From Chitinophagales bacterium (lineage in GTDB: Bacteria; Bacteroidota; Bacteroidia; Chitinophagales; UBA8649), in the NCBI GenBank assembly GCA_016777395.1, contig JADHRO010000048.1:1-11253 (forward strand): 11,253 bases of DNA, given 5' to 3'. Positions 1 to 6,299 of this stretch are shown here, piece after piece; within the stretch, counting starts at the first letter, position 1; each line of letters opens with the position of its first letter. The position numbers and the translations under genes are program-made. The notes beneath the pieces are model-generated. The model made no database searches, had not been told where the DNA came from, and saw only the letters and a program-made list of their open reading frames with translations.

Positions 1-172
1 GTTGTGTTTATTGGATGAGCCCACCAGTAATTTAGATGAGCATGGAGTTGAATGGTATTTGAATACTCTAGAAAAAATGCCAAAAAATAGAACCTTAATT
101 ATTGCTTCTAATTTGGAACGCGAATATGGATTCTGTAAACATAAAATCGATATCAATCAATATAAAAAGTAG
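1..172 (+). CDS. ABC transporter ATP-binding protein, C-terminal fragment
   Basis: Partial gene: only the last 56 codons and the TAG stop lie in the window, read from base 2. The fragment begins with a Walker B and D-loop block (LCLLDEPTSNLDE), diagnostic of an ABC ATPase that powers substrate export or import at the inner membrane. Walker A and the LSGGQ signature must lie upstream. After the D-loop the usual strand leading to the H-loop is present as LIIASN, so Asn sits where the switch histidine is normally found. The tail is short and ends about 45 residues after Walker B, as in compact ATPases of the CcmA (heme exporter) type. I remember similar proteins in Bacteroidota, but the substrate cannot be decided from this piece. 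The stop is followed by only two bases before the fabD ATG, so the two are probably cotranscribed. Confidence 0.85.
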   Translation, partial: LCLLDEPTSNLDEHGVEWYLNTLEKMPKNRTLIIASNLEREYGFCKHKIDINQYKK

Positions 173-174
173 CT

Positions 175-1026
175 ATGAAGAAAGCATTTGTTTTTCCAGG
201 TCAAGGGAGTCAGTTCATTGGAATGGGTAAAGAGTTAATACAAGAACGTTCATCCTTTAAGGACTACCTGCATCAAGCCAAGAATATCTTAGGCTTTGAC
301 TTAGCTAAAATAATGCTCGAAGGACCTGAGGGAAAACTACTCCAAACCAGTGTTACTCAACCGGCAATATTTGTGCATGCTGTGGCAGATGCGCTTACCC
401 GAGAGGAGTTTAATCCAGAAGCTGTCGCAGGTCATTCTTTAGGCGAGTTTTCTGCATTGGTAGCTGCAAAGGTCTTGAGTTTTGAAGATGGTTTACAATT
501 GGTTAAAGCAAGAGCAAACGCGATGCAGAAAGCCTGTGATGTTCAGAAAAGTGGCATGGCTGCGATCATTGGTTTAGAAAATGAACAGCTTGAACAAATT
601 TGCTCTGGTATTGATGAGCTTGTGGTGCCTGCTAACTATAATACGATAGGTCAAGTGGTTATCTCCGGCACTGAGAAGGGGATAGATATAGCTGTCGATA
701 AATTTAAAGAAGCAGGTGCTAGAATGGCTATTAAGCTAAAAGTAAACGGAGCCTTTCATTCGCCTTTAATGAAAAGTGCTGAGGAAGAGCTAGCTGCTCA
801 GATAGAAGCGATTACTTTTAATACGCCTGTTTGCCCAATTTATCAAAATGTTGTTGCTGCCCCCGTAGTTGATGTTGAAGAGATTAAAATGAATTTAATC
901 AAACAACTTACAGCACCTGTGCTATGGACGCAGTCTATAATTCGAATGAAAGCGGATGGATTTGAGTCTTTTGAAGAAGTAGGACCAGGGAAAGTTTTAA
1001 GCGGTCTTATTCGAAAGATTCGTTAA
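175..1026 (+). CDS. fabD: Malonyl-CoA:acyl carrier protein transacylase
   Basis: FabD moves the malonyl group from CoA to the phosphopantetheine arm of acyl carrier protein, supplying the elongation unit for type II fatty acid synthesis in the cytoplasm. The 283-residue length is close to the family norm of about 290-310. Visible signatures are the N-terminal GQGSQ (residues 9-13, oxyanion hole), the nucleophile elbow GHSLG with Ser88, Arg113 in KARANAMQ (malonate carboxylate binding), the catalytic His195 in NGAFHSP, Gln224-Asn225 in the PIYQNV segment, and the C-terminal VGPGKVLSGL. All catalytic residues are in place, so it should be active. It follows the ABC ATPase gene by two bases and probably shares its transcript. 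There is no Shine-Dalgarno sequence. No other fab gene is visible nearby, so it stands apart from a fab cluster, at least within this window. Confidence 0.97.
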   Translation: MKKAFVFPGQGSQFIGMGKELIQERSSFKDYLHQAKNILGFDLAKIMLEGPEGKLLQTSVTQPAIFVHAVADALTREEFNPEAVAGHSLGEFSALVAAKVLSFEDGLQLVKARANAMQKACDVQKSGMAAIIGLENEQLEQICSGIDELVVPANYNTIGQVVISGTEKGIDIAVDKFKEAGARMAIKLKVNGAFHSPLMKSAEEELAAQIEAITFNTPVCPIYQNVVAAPVVDVEEIKMNLIKQLTAPVLWTQSIIRMKADGFESFEEVGPGKVLSGLIRKIR

Positions 1027-1179
1027 AGACATTCATTTTTTGTTAAATTACATTTGTAGTACTGGCTTTTATTTAAGGACTAGAGTAACAGATATTTTTT
1101 GATATTTAGTTTGACCCTGGAAGAAGGAACCCGTCAATAAAAATTCAAATAGTGCCCGTATAATAGTTTTCATATTAAG

Positions 1180-1187
1180 TAAGTTTG
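1180..1187 (+). promoter_or_regulatory. Candidate Bacteroidota -7 promoter element for the lipoprotein gene
   Basis: TAAGTTTG fits the Bacteroidota -7 consensus TAnnTTTG and lies about 60 bases before the lipoprotein start. A second match, TACATTTG, lies at 1049-1056 in the same spacer and is an alternative. Neither has a clear TTG-type -33 box at the usual 19-21-base spacing. The rest of the 220-bp fabD-lipoprotein spacer is AT-rich and shows no ORF, and I see no convincing hairpin or terminator after fabD. Confidence 0.35.
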
Positions 1188-1246
1188 TAATTTTACACAG
1201 ATCTGCCGAAATAAAATAAAATATTTAACTCGAAATTAGCCTAATT

Positions 1247-1819
1247 ATGTTGATGTTATTAAAAGGAAGAGCACCTTATTTATTATTATTAGTTGTTGTT
1301 TTTAGTTCGTTTGCTTGCAACAATAAGAACCCTGAAAATCGTGATAATGAGCCTAAGGTTGAGGGTACAAATGACATCGTTGATTTGAATGTTTCATCAA
1401 TTCAGGATGAGCAGAGCAGTAATGCAGAAATCCTAGTTGATGCAATGGATGTGTCCAAGTTAAATGATTGCCAAAAAAATGTGCAACAGTTATTAGGAAG
1501 TTGTGTAGATGAAAACTATTCTGCTGCTGCCAAAGTAATTATGTATCGTGGATCAGATGAAAGGAGAAATGGACAAGATTCATTTAATCTTTTAAATGCC
1601 AGTGAAGCTAATACCGTCAAAGTCACTTGTGATGTCATCTCAGCCTGGCTGGGTGAATCGAAATCATACGAGTTTATCACCTACCAAGAGGAGGAAACTG
1701 AATTTGGAATGCAATACGTAGTCGAGGTCTTATTTACTCAAGAAAAGTTGGGTGTAAAGCGGCATTTATTTTACTTTATGGACACGCCAAAAGGTAAACT
1801 ACTCGTTAATATGATCTAG
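1247..1819 (+). CDS. Hypothetical lipoprotein
   Basis: I do not recognise this 190-residue protein. It begins with a basic stretch and a hydrophobic core (about residues 9-22) ending in the lipobox SFAC, so Cys24 should be lipidated after signal peptidase II cleavage. Residues 25-61 form an acidic, Asn/Glu/Asp-rich linker. The remainder (about 62-190) looks like one small alpha/beta domain: an N-terminal helical stretch containing Cys75 and Cys86, then alternating strands (YEFITYQ, QYVVEVLF, RHLFYFMD, KLLVNMI). That helix-then-sheet pattern recalls the NTF2-like or DUF4878-type lipoproteins common in Bacteroidota, but this is only a resemblance. Residues after Cys24 are Asn-Asn rather than the Asp or Lys/Ser patterns usually used to argue for retention or surface export, so location is open. 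It stands alone on this strand and converges with the nucleoside transporter gene, their stop codons overlapping. Confidence 0.75.
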   Translation: MLMLLKGRAPYLLLLVVVFSSFACNNKNPENRDNEPKVEGTNDIVDLNVSSIQDEQSSNAEILVDAMDVSKLNDCQKNVQQLLGSCVDENYSAAAKVIMYRGSDERRNGQDSFNLLNASEANTVKVTCDVISAWLGESKSYEFITYQEEETEFGMQYVVEVLFTQEKLGVKRHLFYFMDTPKGKLLVNMI

Positions 1820-3609
1820 TATAACATTCCAGCAATTGTTGCTGTCATGAAGCAAGCGATGGTTCCACCTACTAAGGCCCTTACACCTAATTTAGCAAGC
1901 GTGGATTGTTGATTTTGAGCTAAAGCACTTATTCCTCCAATTTGAATCCCAATAGAAGCAAAGTTGGCAAAGCCACATAATGCATAGGTTGCAATTATAA
2001 TTGACTTTTTATGATGGAATAATTCCGCTGCCTTTAACTTACCTAGGCTTGCATAAGCAAAGAATTCATTAAGTATAGTCTTTTCACCAAGAAGTTGTCC
2101 AACCATTACTGCATCAGACCAGTCAACGCCAAGCATCCAAGCTACAGGAGAAAAAATCATTCCTAAGATATACTGTAATGTAAGTCCTTCAAATCGACCA
2201 GCAGTATTCGCATAAATTTTAGCATTAAGGTTTGTCCACTCACCAAGCTGAAAACTCATTGCATTAAACATATACATGAAAGCAGTAAACACTAATAACA
2301 TTACGCCAACATTCACGGCTAGTTTTAAGCCATCTCTTGTTCCGGTAGAGATTGCATCCAAGATATTTGCACCAATTTTATCCTTAGAAATACTTAGCTT
2401 ACTATCTATGTTCTCGGGATTTGATTCAGGGACCAGCATTTTTGCAGCAACAATAGCTGCAGGAGCAGACATTATAGATGCTGCGAGAAGGTGAGACGCA
2501 AAAACTTGTTGCTCTTGGACACTTTCTCCACCAAGATATCCAACATAAGCGCCAAGAACACCTCCAGCGATTGTAGCCATTCCTCCTGTCATTAAACACA
2601 TGATTTCAGATTTGGTCATTTTTTCTAAATAAGGTCTTACCAACAAGGGTGATTCTGTTTGCCCTAAAAATATATTTCCAGCGGCAGCTAAGCTTTCAGC
2701 GCCTGAAAGTTTCATAGTTTTACTCATGATCCAAGCGAAGGCATAAACAATCCATTGGATAATCCCCATGTAGTATAAAGCAGAAGTAAGGGCGGCAAAG
2801 AATACAATGGTCGGTAAAATTTGAAAGGCGAATATGAAGCCCATAGTATCAATATCCGTGACTAGGTTTCCAAACAAAAAGCTAGAGCCTTCTTTGGTAA
2901 AATTTAATACGGTAACAAATCCTTTGGAGACTACGTCAAAAATACTTTTTACAAACGGCACTTTCAACACAAGAAGAGCTAGGACCAATTGTAAGCCAAC
3001 CCCTATACTGACTAAACGCCAGTTAATATTTTTTCTATCTGTACTTAATACGAATGCTATCAACAAAAGAAAAACTATACCCATTATTCCCCTTAGAATA
3101 GAAATGAATGATATGCCAATTTCCGCAACAGCTTCTTCTTTTTGTGCTGTAAAATTGAGTATTTCATTGGTGCTGGTAAGTAAACTAAGTTCATCCTTAT
3201 TCACTACTAAAATAGTAAAGGTATTCACGGCTGAGGTGCTAGAAATCTTGCCAAACTCTTCTGTTGCAATCAATTTCTCCTCATGGTAATAGGAAAGGGA
3301 AGGTGTACCTTCTGAATCAAAATAGCTTGCTGTCGAATCAATTGTCAGCGTCTGATTCTGTAAGGGAATATTAATTCTTAGTATGGAATCACCCTCGAGT
3401 TCATAAAGACCGAAAAATTCATTTCCAAAAATATTGCTGCTAACTTCATTATTTGCTAGGATACTAAGATAGAAACTGTCCTCATTTTCACTAACCCAAG
3501 TATTTATAATTGGTTGATTTTGTATACCTTGATCACAGCTAACTAATCCAAAGGAAGAAAATACGAATAAAAATATTGGTATAAGAGTATTTGAATATTG
3601 TTTAATCAT
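1816..3609 (-). CDS. nupC: CNT-family nucleoside transporter with N-terminal lipoprotein-like extension
   Basis: A concentrative nucleoside transporter (NupC family) that takes nucleosides across the inner membrane using an ion gradient, probably Na+ or H+. Family hallmarks are GNIFLGQTESPLLVRPYL (311-328, the first re-entrant hairpin with the QTE substrate motif), GGMATIAGGVLGAYVG (342-357), GEKTILNEFFAY (508-519, matching the CNT signature G/A-x-K-x3-NEF-x-A-Y/M/F) and GFANFASIG (546-554). The CNT core starts near residue 163 and holds multiple membrane segments. At 597 residues it is about 190 longer than E. coli NupC. The extra N-terminus has a hydrophobic signal ending in the lipobox LVSC (Cys25), then about 130 residues of beta-rich periplasmic-looking sequence resembling small lipocalin-like domains. 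I recall related extensions on flavobacterial NupC proteins. It lies 36 bases behind the bifunctional nuclease gene, so cotranscription is likely. The ATG at 3609 directly precedes the signal sequence. Confidence 0.93.
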   Translation of the reverse strand: MIKQYSNTLIPIFLFVFSSFGLVSCDQGIQNQPIINTWVSENEDSFYLSILANNEVSSNIFGNEFFGLYELEGDSILRINIPLQNQTLTIDSTASYFDSEGTPSLSYYHEEKLIATEEFGKISSTSAVNTFTILVVNKDELSLLTSTNEILNFTAQKEEAVAEIGISFISILRGIMGIVFLLLIAFVLSTDRKNINWRLVSIGVGLQLVLALLVLKVPFVKSIFDVVSKGFVTVLNFTKEGSSFLFGNLVTDIDTMGFIFAFQILPTIVFFAALTSALYYMGIIQWIVYAFAWIMSKTMKLSGAESLAAAGNIFLGQTESPLLVRPYLEKMTKSEIMCLMTGGMATIAGGVLGAYVGYLGGESVQEQQVFASHLLAASIMSAPAAIVAAKMLVPESNPENIDSKLSISKDKIGANILDAISTGTRDGLKLAVNVGVMLLVFTAFMYMFNAMSFQLGEWTNLNAKIYANTAGRFEGLTLQYILGMIFSPVAWMLGVDWSDAVMVGQLLGEKTILNEFFAYASLGKLKAAELFHHKKSIIIATYALCGFANFASIGIQIGGISALAQNQQSTLAKLGVRALVGGTIACFMTATIAGMLY

Positions 3610-3645
3610 AAGGCTTGATTTAGGTCTTAATTACAATGGTTTAGC

Positions 3646-4272
3646 TTACTTTCTGCGGCTAATTTCGTCTCTTAACTTCGCTGCTAATTCGTAGTCTTCG
3701 TTTTTCAATGCCTTATTAAGCATTGAATTCAATTCGGTAATTGTTTTTTTTGAAAAGTCTTTTTTTTCTCTTTCGATTTGGTCAATACTGGGGGTTTTTA
3801 GGTCCTGTAATTCCTCTTCCAGTTCCTTTTCAAATTCTTGGATGGTTTGATTAGAATCCTTATTTTCCTCGATACTGACTTTATCGAGTAAATCTTTATT
3901 AATAAAAATGGGACAATCAAAACGCAATGCTAGGGCTAGTGCATCTGAGCTTCGGCTATCCATATCAATAATTAAATCTCCCTTTTTACACACCAAGTTA
4001 GCAAAATAGACTCCTTCCTTTAAATGAGTGATTGCAACCTCTAATAATTCTATGTTGTATGATTGGCATACCTGATGAAACAGGTCATGTGTCAATGGCC
4101 TGTTAGGCTTAACATTCCCATCCAAAGAAATTGCTATTGCTTGCGCTTCTGTATAGCCAATTACAATCACAAAACGCTTTGCACCATGCTTTTCTTGCAA
4201 TAAAACGGTGTAAGAGTTTGATTGTGAAACTCCTTCAGCTAAAGTAACTACTTCTAATTGCACTCTTTCCAT
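3646..4272 (-). CDS. Bifunctional nuclease domain (DUF151) protein with UVR tail
   Basis: A 208-residue protein with two visible parts. Residues 1 to about 135 form a BFN domain (PF02577, formerly DUF151), recognised from the pattern RFVIVIGYTEAQAIAISL (33-50), the central HLKEGVYFANLV (83-94) and the conserved DSRSSDALALALR (105-117) followed by PIFI. Proteins of this family have been reported to have DNase and RNase activity, mainly from work on plant homologues. The bacterial role is poorly defined. After an acidic, Glu-rich linker with likely coiled-coil character (about 136-172), residues 176-206 match the UvrB/UvrC interaction motif (ELNSMLNKALKNEDYELAAK), a helical hairpin used for protein contacts. 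This two-part layout is common in Bacteroidota. It follows etfA after a strong terminator, so it probably has its own promoter, although no clear TAnnTTTG element was found upstream. The nucleoside transporter follows 36 bases downstream. Confidence 0.9.
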   Translation of the reverse strand: MERVQLEVVTLAEGVSQSNSYTVLLQEKHGAKRFVIVIGYTEAQAIAISLDGNVKPNRPLTHDLFHQVCQSYNIELLEVAITHLKEGVYFANLVCKKGDLIIDMDSRSSDALALALRFDCPIFINKDLLDKVSIEENKDSNQTIQEFEKELEEELQDLKTPSIDQIEREKKDFSKKTITELNSMLNKALKNEDYELAAKLRDEISRRK

Positions 4273-4348
4273 GACATTGTAAAAATACTGAAAAATGGGG
4301 ATTAATCTAATATTCTATTTTTGGTTTCAATTAATCGCTTTACCGTTC

Positions 4349-4383
4349 AAAAAAAAAGACGAGCATTGCTCGTCTTTTTTTTT
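4349..4383 (-). terminator. Intrinsic terminator after etfA
   Basis: A perfect inverted repeat GACGAGC-ATT-GCTCGTC (4358-4374) is flanked by nine A on the left and nine T on the right. On the minus strand it starts some 18 bases past the etfA stop, and its U-tract is the run 4357-4349. It should end the etfB-etfA transcript and separate it from the bifunctional nuclease gene. The symmetry means it could also stop transcription coming from the other direction. Confidence 0.92.
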
Positions 4384-4392
4384 GAATTATTC

Positions 4393-5361
4393 TTAATTTG
4401 CTTGCTTAAAAGCGTTTACTTCTTCTAACAACTTAGGGATGACTTCAAATGCATCACCAACAATACCATAATCAGCAGCCTTAAAAAAAGGCGCTTCTGG
4501 ATCATTATTAATTACAACCATAACTTTACTTTGATTGACTCCCGCTAGATGTTGAATAGCTCCTGAAATTCCAACAGCAATATATAAGTTTGGCTTCACT
4601 GTCACGCCTGTTTGACCTACGTGCTCGTGATGAGGTCTCCATCCGATATCAGAAACTGGACGAGAACACGCTGTGGCTGCAGTTAGAGCTTTGGCTAAGT
4701 CCTCTATCATTCCCCAGTTTTCTGGTCCTTTTAGTCCTCTGCCAGCAGAAACAACTCTTTCCGCTTCAGTTAAAGGAATTTCACCCTCTAAAACTTCTTT
4801 TTTCAAAATCTTGGTTGCAAAATCTTCAGCAGAGACTCCACTTGAGAATGCCTCCACAGCTGCCTCGTGGTCAGTTTTTTCTGCTTGAATTGAATTTGCG
4901 GATAGACCAATGATTGCTTTATCTGTAGCTACTGTATAGTCTGCATAAGATTTACCAGAAAAAACGGCTTTCGATAGCTGACCATTATCATTGGGTAGTG
5001 AGGAAGCACCTGGCACATAGCCTGCATTTAACTTCACAGATAAGCGTGGACCTAGCTGTTTTCCATTTTGATTAAAAGGCACAACTATATCACTCGCATT
5101 AACTTGCTCTGCAGCGGCAGCTACGGCTTTTGTAAATGCTTTTGAATCAAAATCATTAAACATGCTATCATTGGCATGTAAAACTTTGCTAAGTCCATAA
5201 TTTCCTAGTGACCTTACTATATCCTCGCTTGCTTCACCAAGATAAACACCTATAGCCTCAGTGCCTTTTGCTGCAGCTATAGTTTTTCCATAAAATGAGG
5301 CTTCCAAGCTGGCTTTTTTTGCCGCTCCATTGGATTGATCTATATATACTAAAATTGACAT
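4393..5361 (-). CDS. etfA: Electron transfer flavoprotein alpha subunit
   Basis: EtfA carries the FAD of the ETF heterodimer, which collects electrons from acyl-CoA dehydrogenases and related flavoenzymes and passes them to the quinone pool through ETF dehydrogenase. The protein is 322 residues, a normal length. The N-terminal adenine-nucleotide-hydrolase-like domain (about 1-190) contains the DIVVPFNQNGKQLGPRLS stretch. The C-terminal FAD domain is fully recognisable: GRG (207-209), SRPVSDIGW (233-241), HVGQTG (247-252), GISGAIQH (264-271) and ADYGIVGD (296-303). The order and residues match ordinary EtfA/FixB proteins. There is no sign of the bifurcating type, though that cannot be excluded by eye. 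It follows etfB by 17 bases on the same strand, giving the usual etfB-etfA operon, and is closed by an intrinsic terminator. Confidence 0.97.
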   Translation of the reverse strand: MSILVYIDQSNGAAKKASLEASFYGKTIAAAKGTEAIGVYLGEASEDIVRSLGNYGLSKVLHANDSMFNDFDSKAFTKAVAAAAEQVNASDIVVPFNQNGKQLGPRLSVKLNAGYVPGASSLPNDNGQLSKAVFSGKSYADYTVATDKAIIGLSANSIQAEKTDHEAAVEAFSSGVSAEDFATKILKKEVLEGEIPLTEAERVVSAGRGLKGPENWGMIEDLAKALTAATACSRPVSDIGWRPHHEHVGQTGVTVKPNLYIAVGISGAIQHLAGVNQSKVMVVINNDPEAPFFKAADYGIVGDAFEVIPKLLEEVNAFKQAN

Positions 5362-5378
5362 TTTCTTTCTTTTTTAAG

Positions 5379-6119
5379 TTAAATTACTTTGGCTTCTTCA
5401 TGCAATAATCGAACCAACTCACCAATATTTTCAGCGTCTACATAGGTACATCCACTTTTAGTTGGCGGTAAATGATAGGCTGCAATATTTACTATTGCGT
5501 TCGTTCCATTGGCAGGAATAACGTTCAACGGTTTTGTTCTTGCTTGCATAATACCCCGCATGTTAGGGATTCTTTGCTCAGCCATTCCCTTTTGGGCACT
5601 TACTACAAGCGGAAGACTAGCTTCCACAACTTCCTCTCCACCTTCTATTTCCCTGTTTAAGCTTACTTTACCATCTTCAATGTCCAATCGCGTAACTAGG
5701 CCTACATAGCCAGCATCCATGAATTCAGCAATCATACCGCCGATTTGAGCACCATTGTAATCGATGGTTTCTTTACCCGTAATCACAAGGTCATAAGCGT
5801 TCGCCTTGGCATAATCAGCAATCTGAGAAGCCGTAAAAAAAGCATCCTTTGCCTGAGCATCAACACGAACAGCATCATTTGCACCTATAGCCAGTGCCTT
5901 TCTAATGAATTGATCATTTTCTGCGGAACCTACGTTGATAACAGTAACGGATCCACCATTTTTTTCTACTAACTCAATTGCTCTAACCAATGCATACCAT
6001 TCATCTGTAGGATTTATAATGAATTGCACATTGTTTGTATCGAACTCAGTATTATTATTTGTAAAAGCAATTTTTGCCGTAGTATCCGGCACTTTGCTTA
6101 GGGGAACTAAAATTTTCAT
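5379..6119 (-). CDS. etfB: Electron transfer flavoprotein beta subunit
   Basis: EtfB pairs with EtfA, binds AMP structurally and provides the docking surface for partner dehydrogenases. I chose the ATG at 6119 (MKILVPLSKVPDT), giving 246 residues. A TTG two codons upstream would only add Met-Phe and does not fit the family's usual MKILV start. Visible features are VPDTTAKI (10-17), the IINPTDEWYALVRAIEL block (34-50), GKETIDYNGAQIG (115-127) contributing to AMP binding, and the ETF-beta signature region NREIEGGEEVVEASLPLVVSA (155-175) followed by IPNMRGIMQARTKPL. Length and motifs are intact. It leads the etfBA operon and is divergent from tilS across a 180-bp AT-rich spacer. Confidence 0.97.
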   Translation of the reverse strand: MKILVPLSKVPDTTAKIAFTNNNTEFDTNNVQFIINPTDEWYALVRAIELVEKNGGSVTVINVGSAENDQFIRKALAIGANDAVRVDAQAKDAFFTASQIADYAKANAYDLVITGKETIDYNGAQIGGMIAEFMDAGYVGLVTRLDIEDGKVSLNREIEGGEEVVEASLPLVVSAQKGMAEQRIPNMRGIMQARTKPLNVIPANGTNAIVNIAAYHLPPTKSGCTYVDAENIGELVRLLHEEAKVI

Positions 6120-6143
6120 AAACAACTAATTTTTATTGTAGTA

Positions 6144-6151
6144 CAAAAGTA
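6144..6151 (-). promoter_or_regulatory. Candidate -7 promoter element for etfBA
   Basis: Read on the minus strand this is TACTTTTG, a match to TAnnTTTG, 24 bases before the chosen etfB ATG. It implies a short leader of roughly 15-20 bases. No -33 TTG at the expected 19-21-base spacing is clear; CAAA (TTTG on the minus strand) at 6177-6180 is too far. The position also supports the ATG at 6119 but does not rule out the TTG. Confidence 0.4.
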
Positions 6152-6287
6152 ATAAAAATGCCGTTATTTTAAAAGACAAAACAAACGTTTGGTAAATAAA
6201 ATTTGTGCTGAAAATCTTTCTCTGTAAAATCCTCGTATTTCCTACATTCTTATCCTACAGTTAAATAGAGTTTAACATAAGAAATTC

Positions 6288-6295
6288 TATATTTG
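6288..6295 (+). promoter_or_regulatory. -7 promoter element directly abutting tilS
   Basis: TATATTTG is a perfect TAnnTTTG match, and only four bases (CAGG) separate it from the tilS ATG at 6300. A transcript starting at the usual distance would begin at or within a few bases of the start codon, suggesting a leaderless or near-leaderless mRNA. No good -33 box is visible. The same arrangement occurs at the aldehyde dehydrogenase gene. Confidence 0.5.
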
Positions 6296-6299
6296 CAGG

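Noticed and set aside
1027..1246. 220-bp spacer examined for an ncRNA, riboswitch or terminator
   Set aside because: No stable hairpin, conserved leader motif or small ORF was apparent; only two possible -7 elements stand out.
1830..1844. Inverted repeat CAGCAA-TTG-TTGCTG just past the lipoprotein stop, considered as a terminator
   Set aside because: It lies within the last codons of the transporter gene, has only a six-base stem and no T-tract on either strand.
2834..3289. 151-codon open frame on the plus strand, antisense to the nucleoside transporter gene
   Set aside because: It lies fully inside a gene with clear CNT motifs, its composition is low-complexity Ser/Thr/Ile/Lys, and it shows no recognisable domain; it is an antisense shadow.
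4590..4913. 107-codon plus-strand open frame antisense to etfA, with a nested second frame
   Set aside because: It overlaps the conserved FAD-binding half of etfA. The Leu/Pro/Gln-rich translation is typical of an antisense frame.
6120..6125. TTG start for etfB two codons upstream of the ATG
   Set aside because: The family normally begins MKILV, which the ATG at 6119 gives. The TTG adds only Met-Phe and has no supporting signal.
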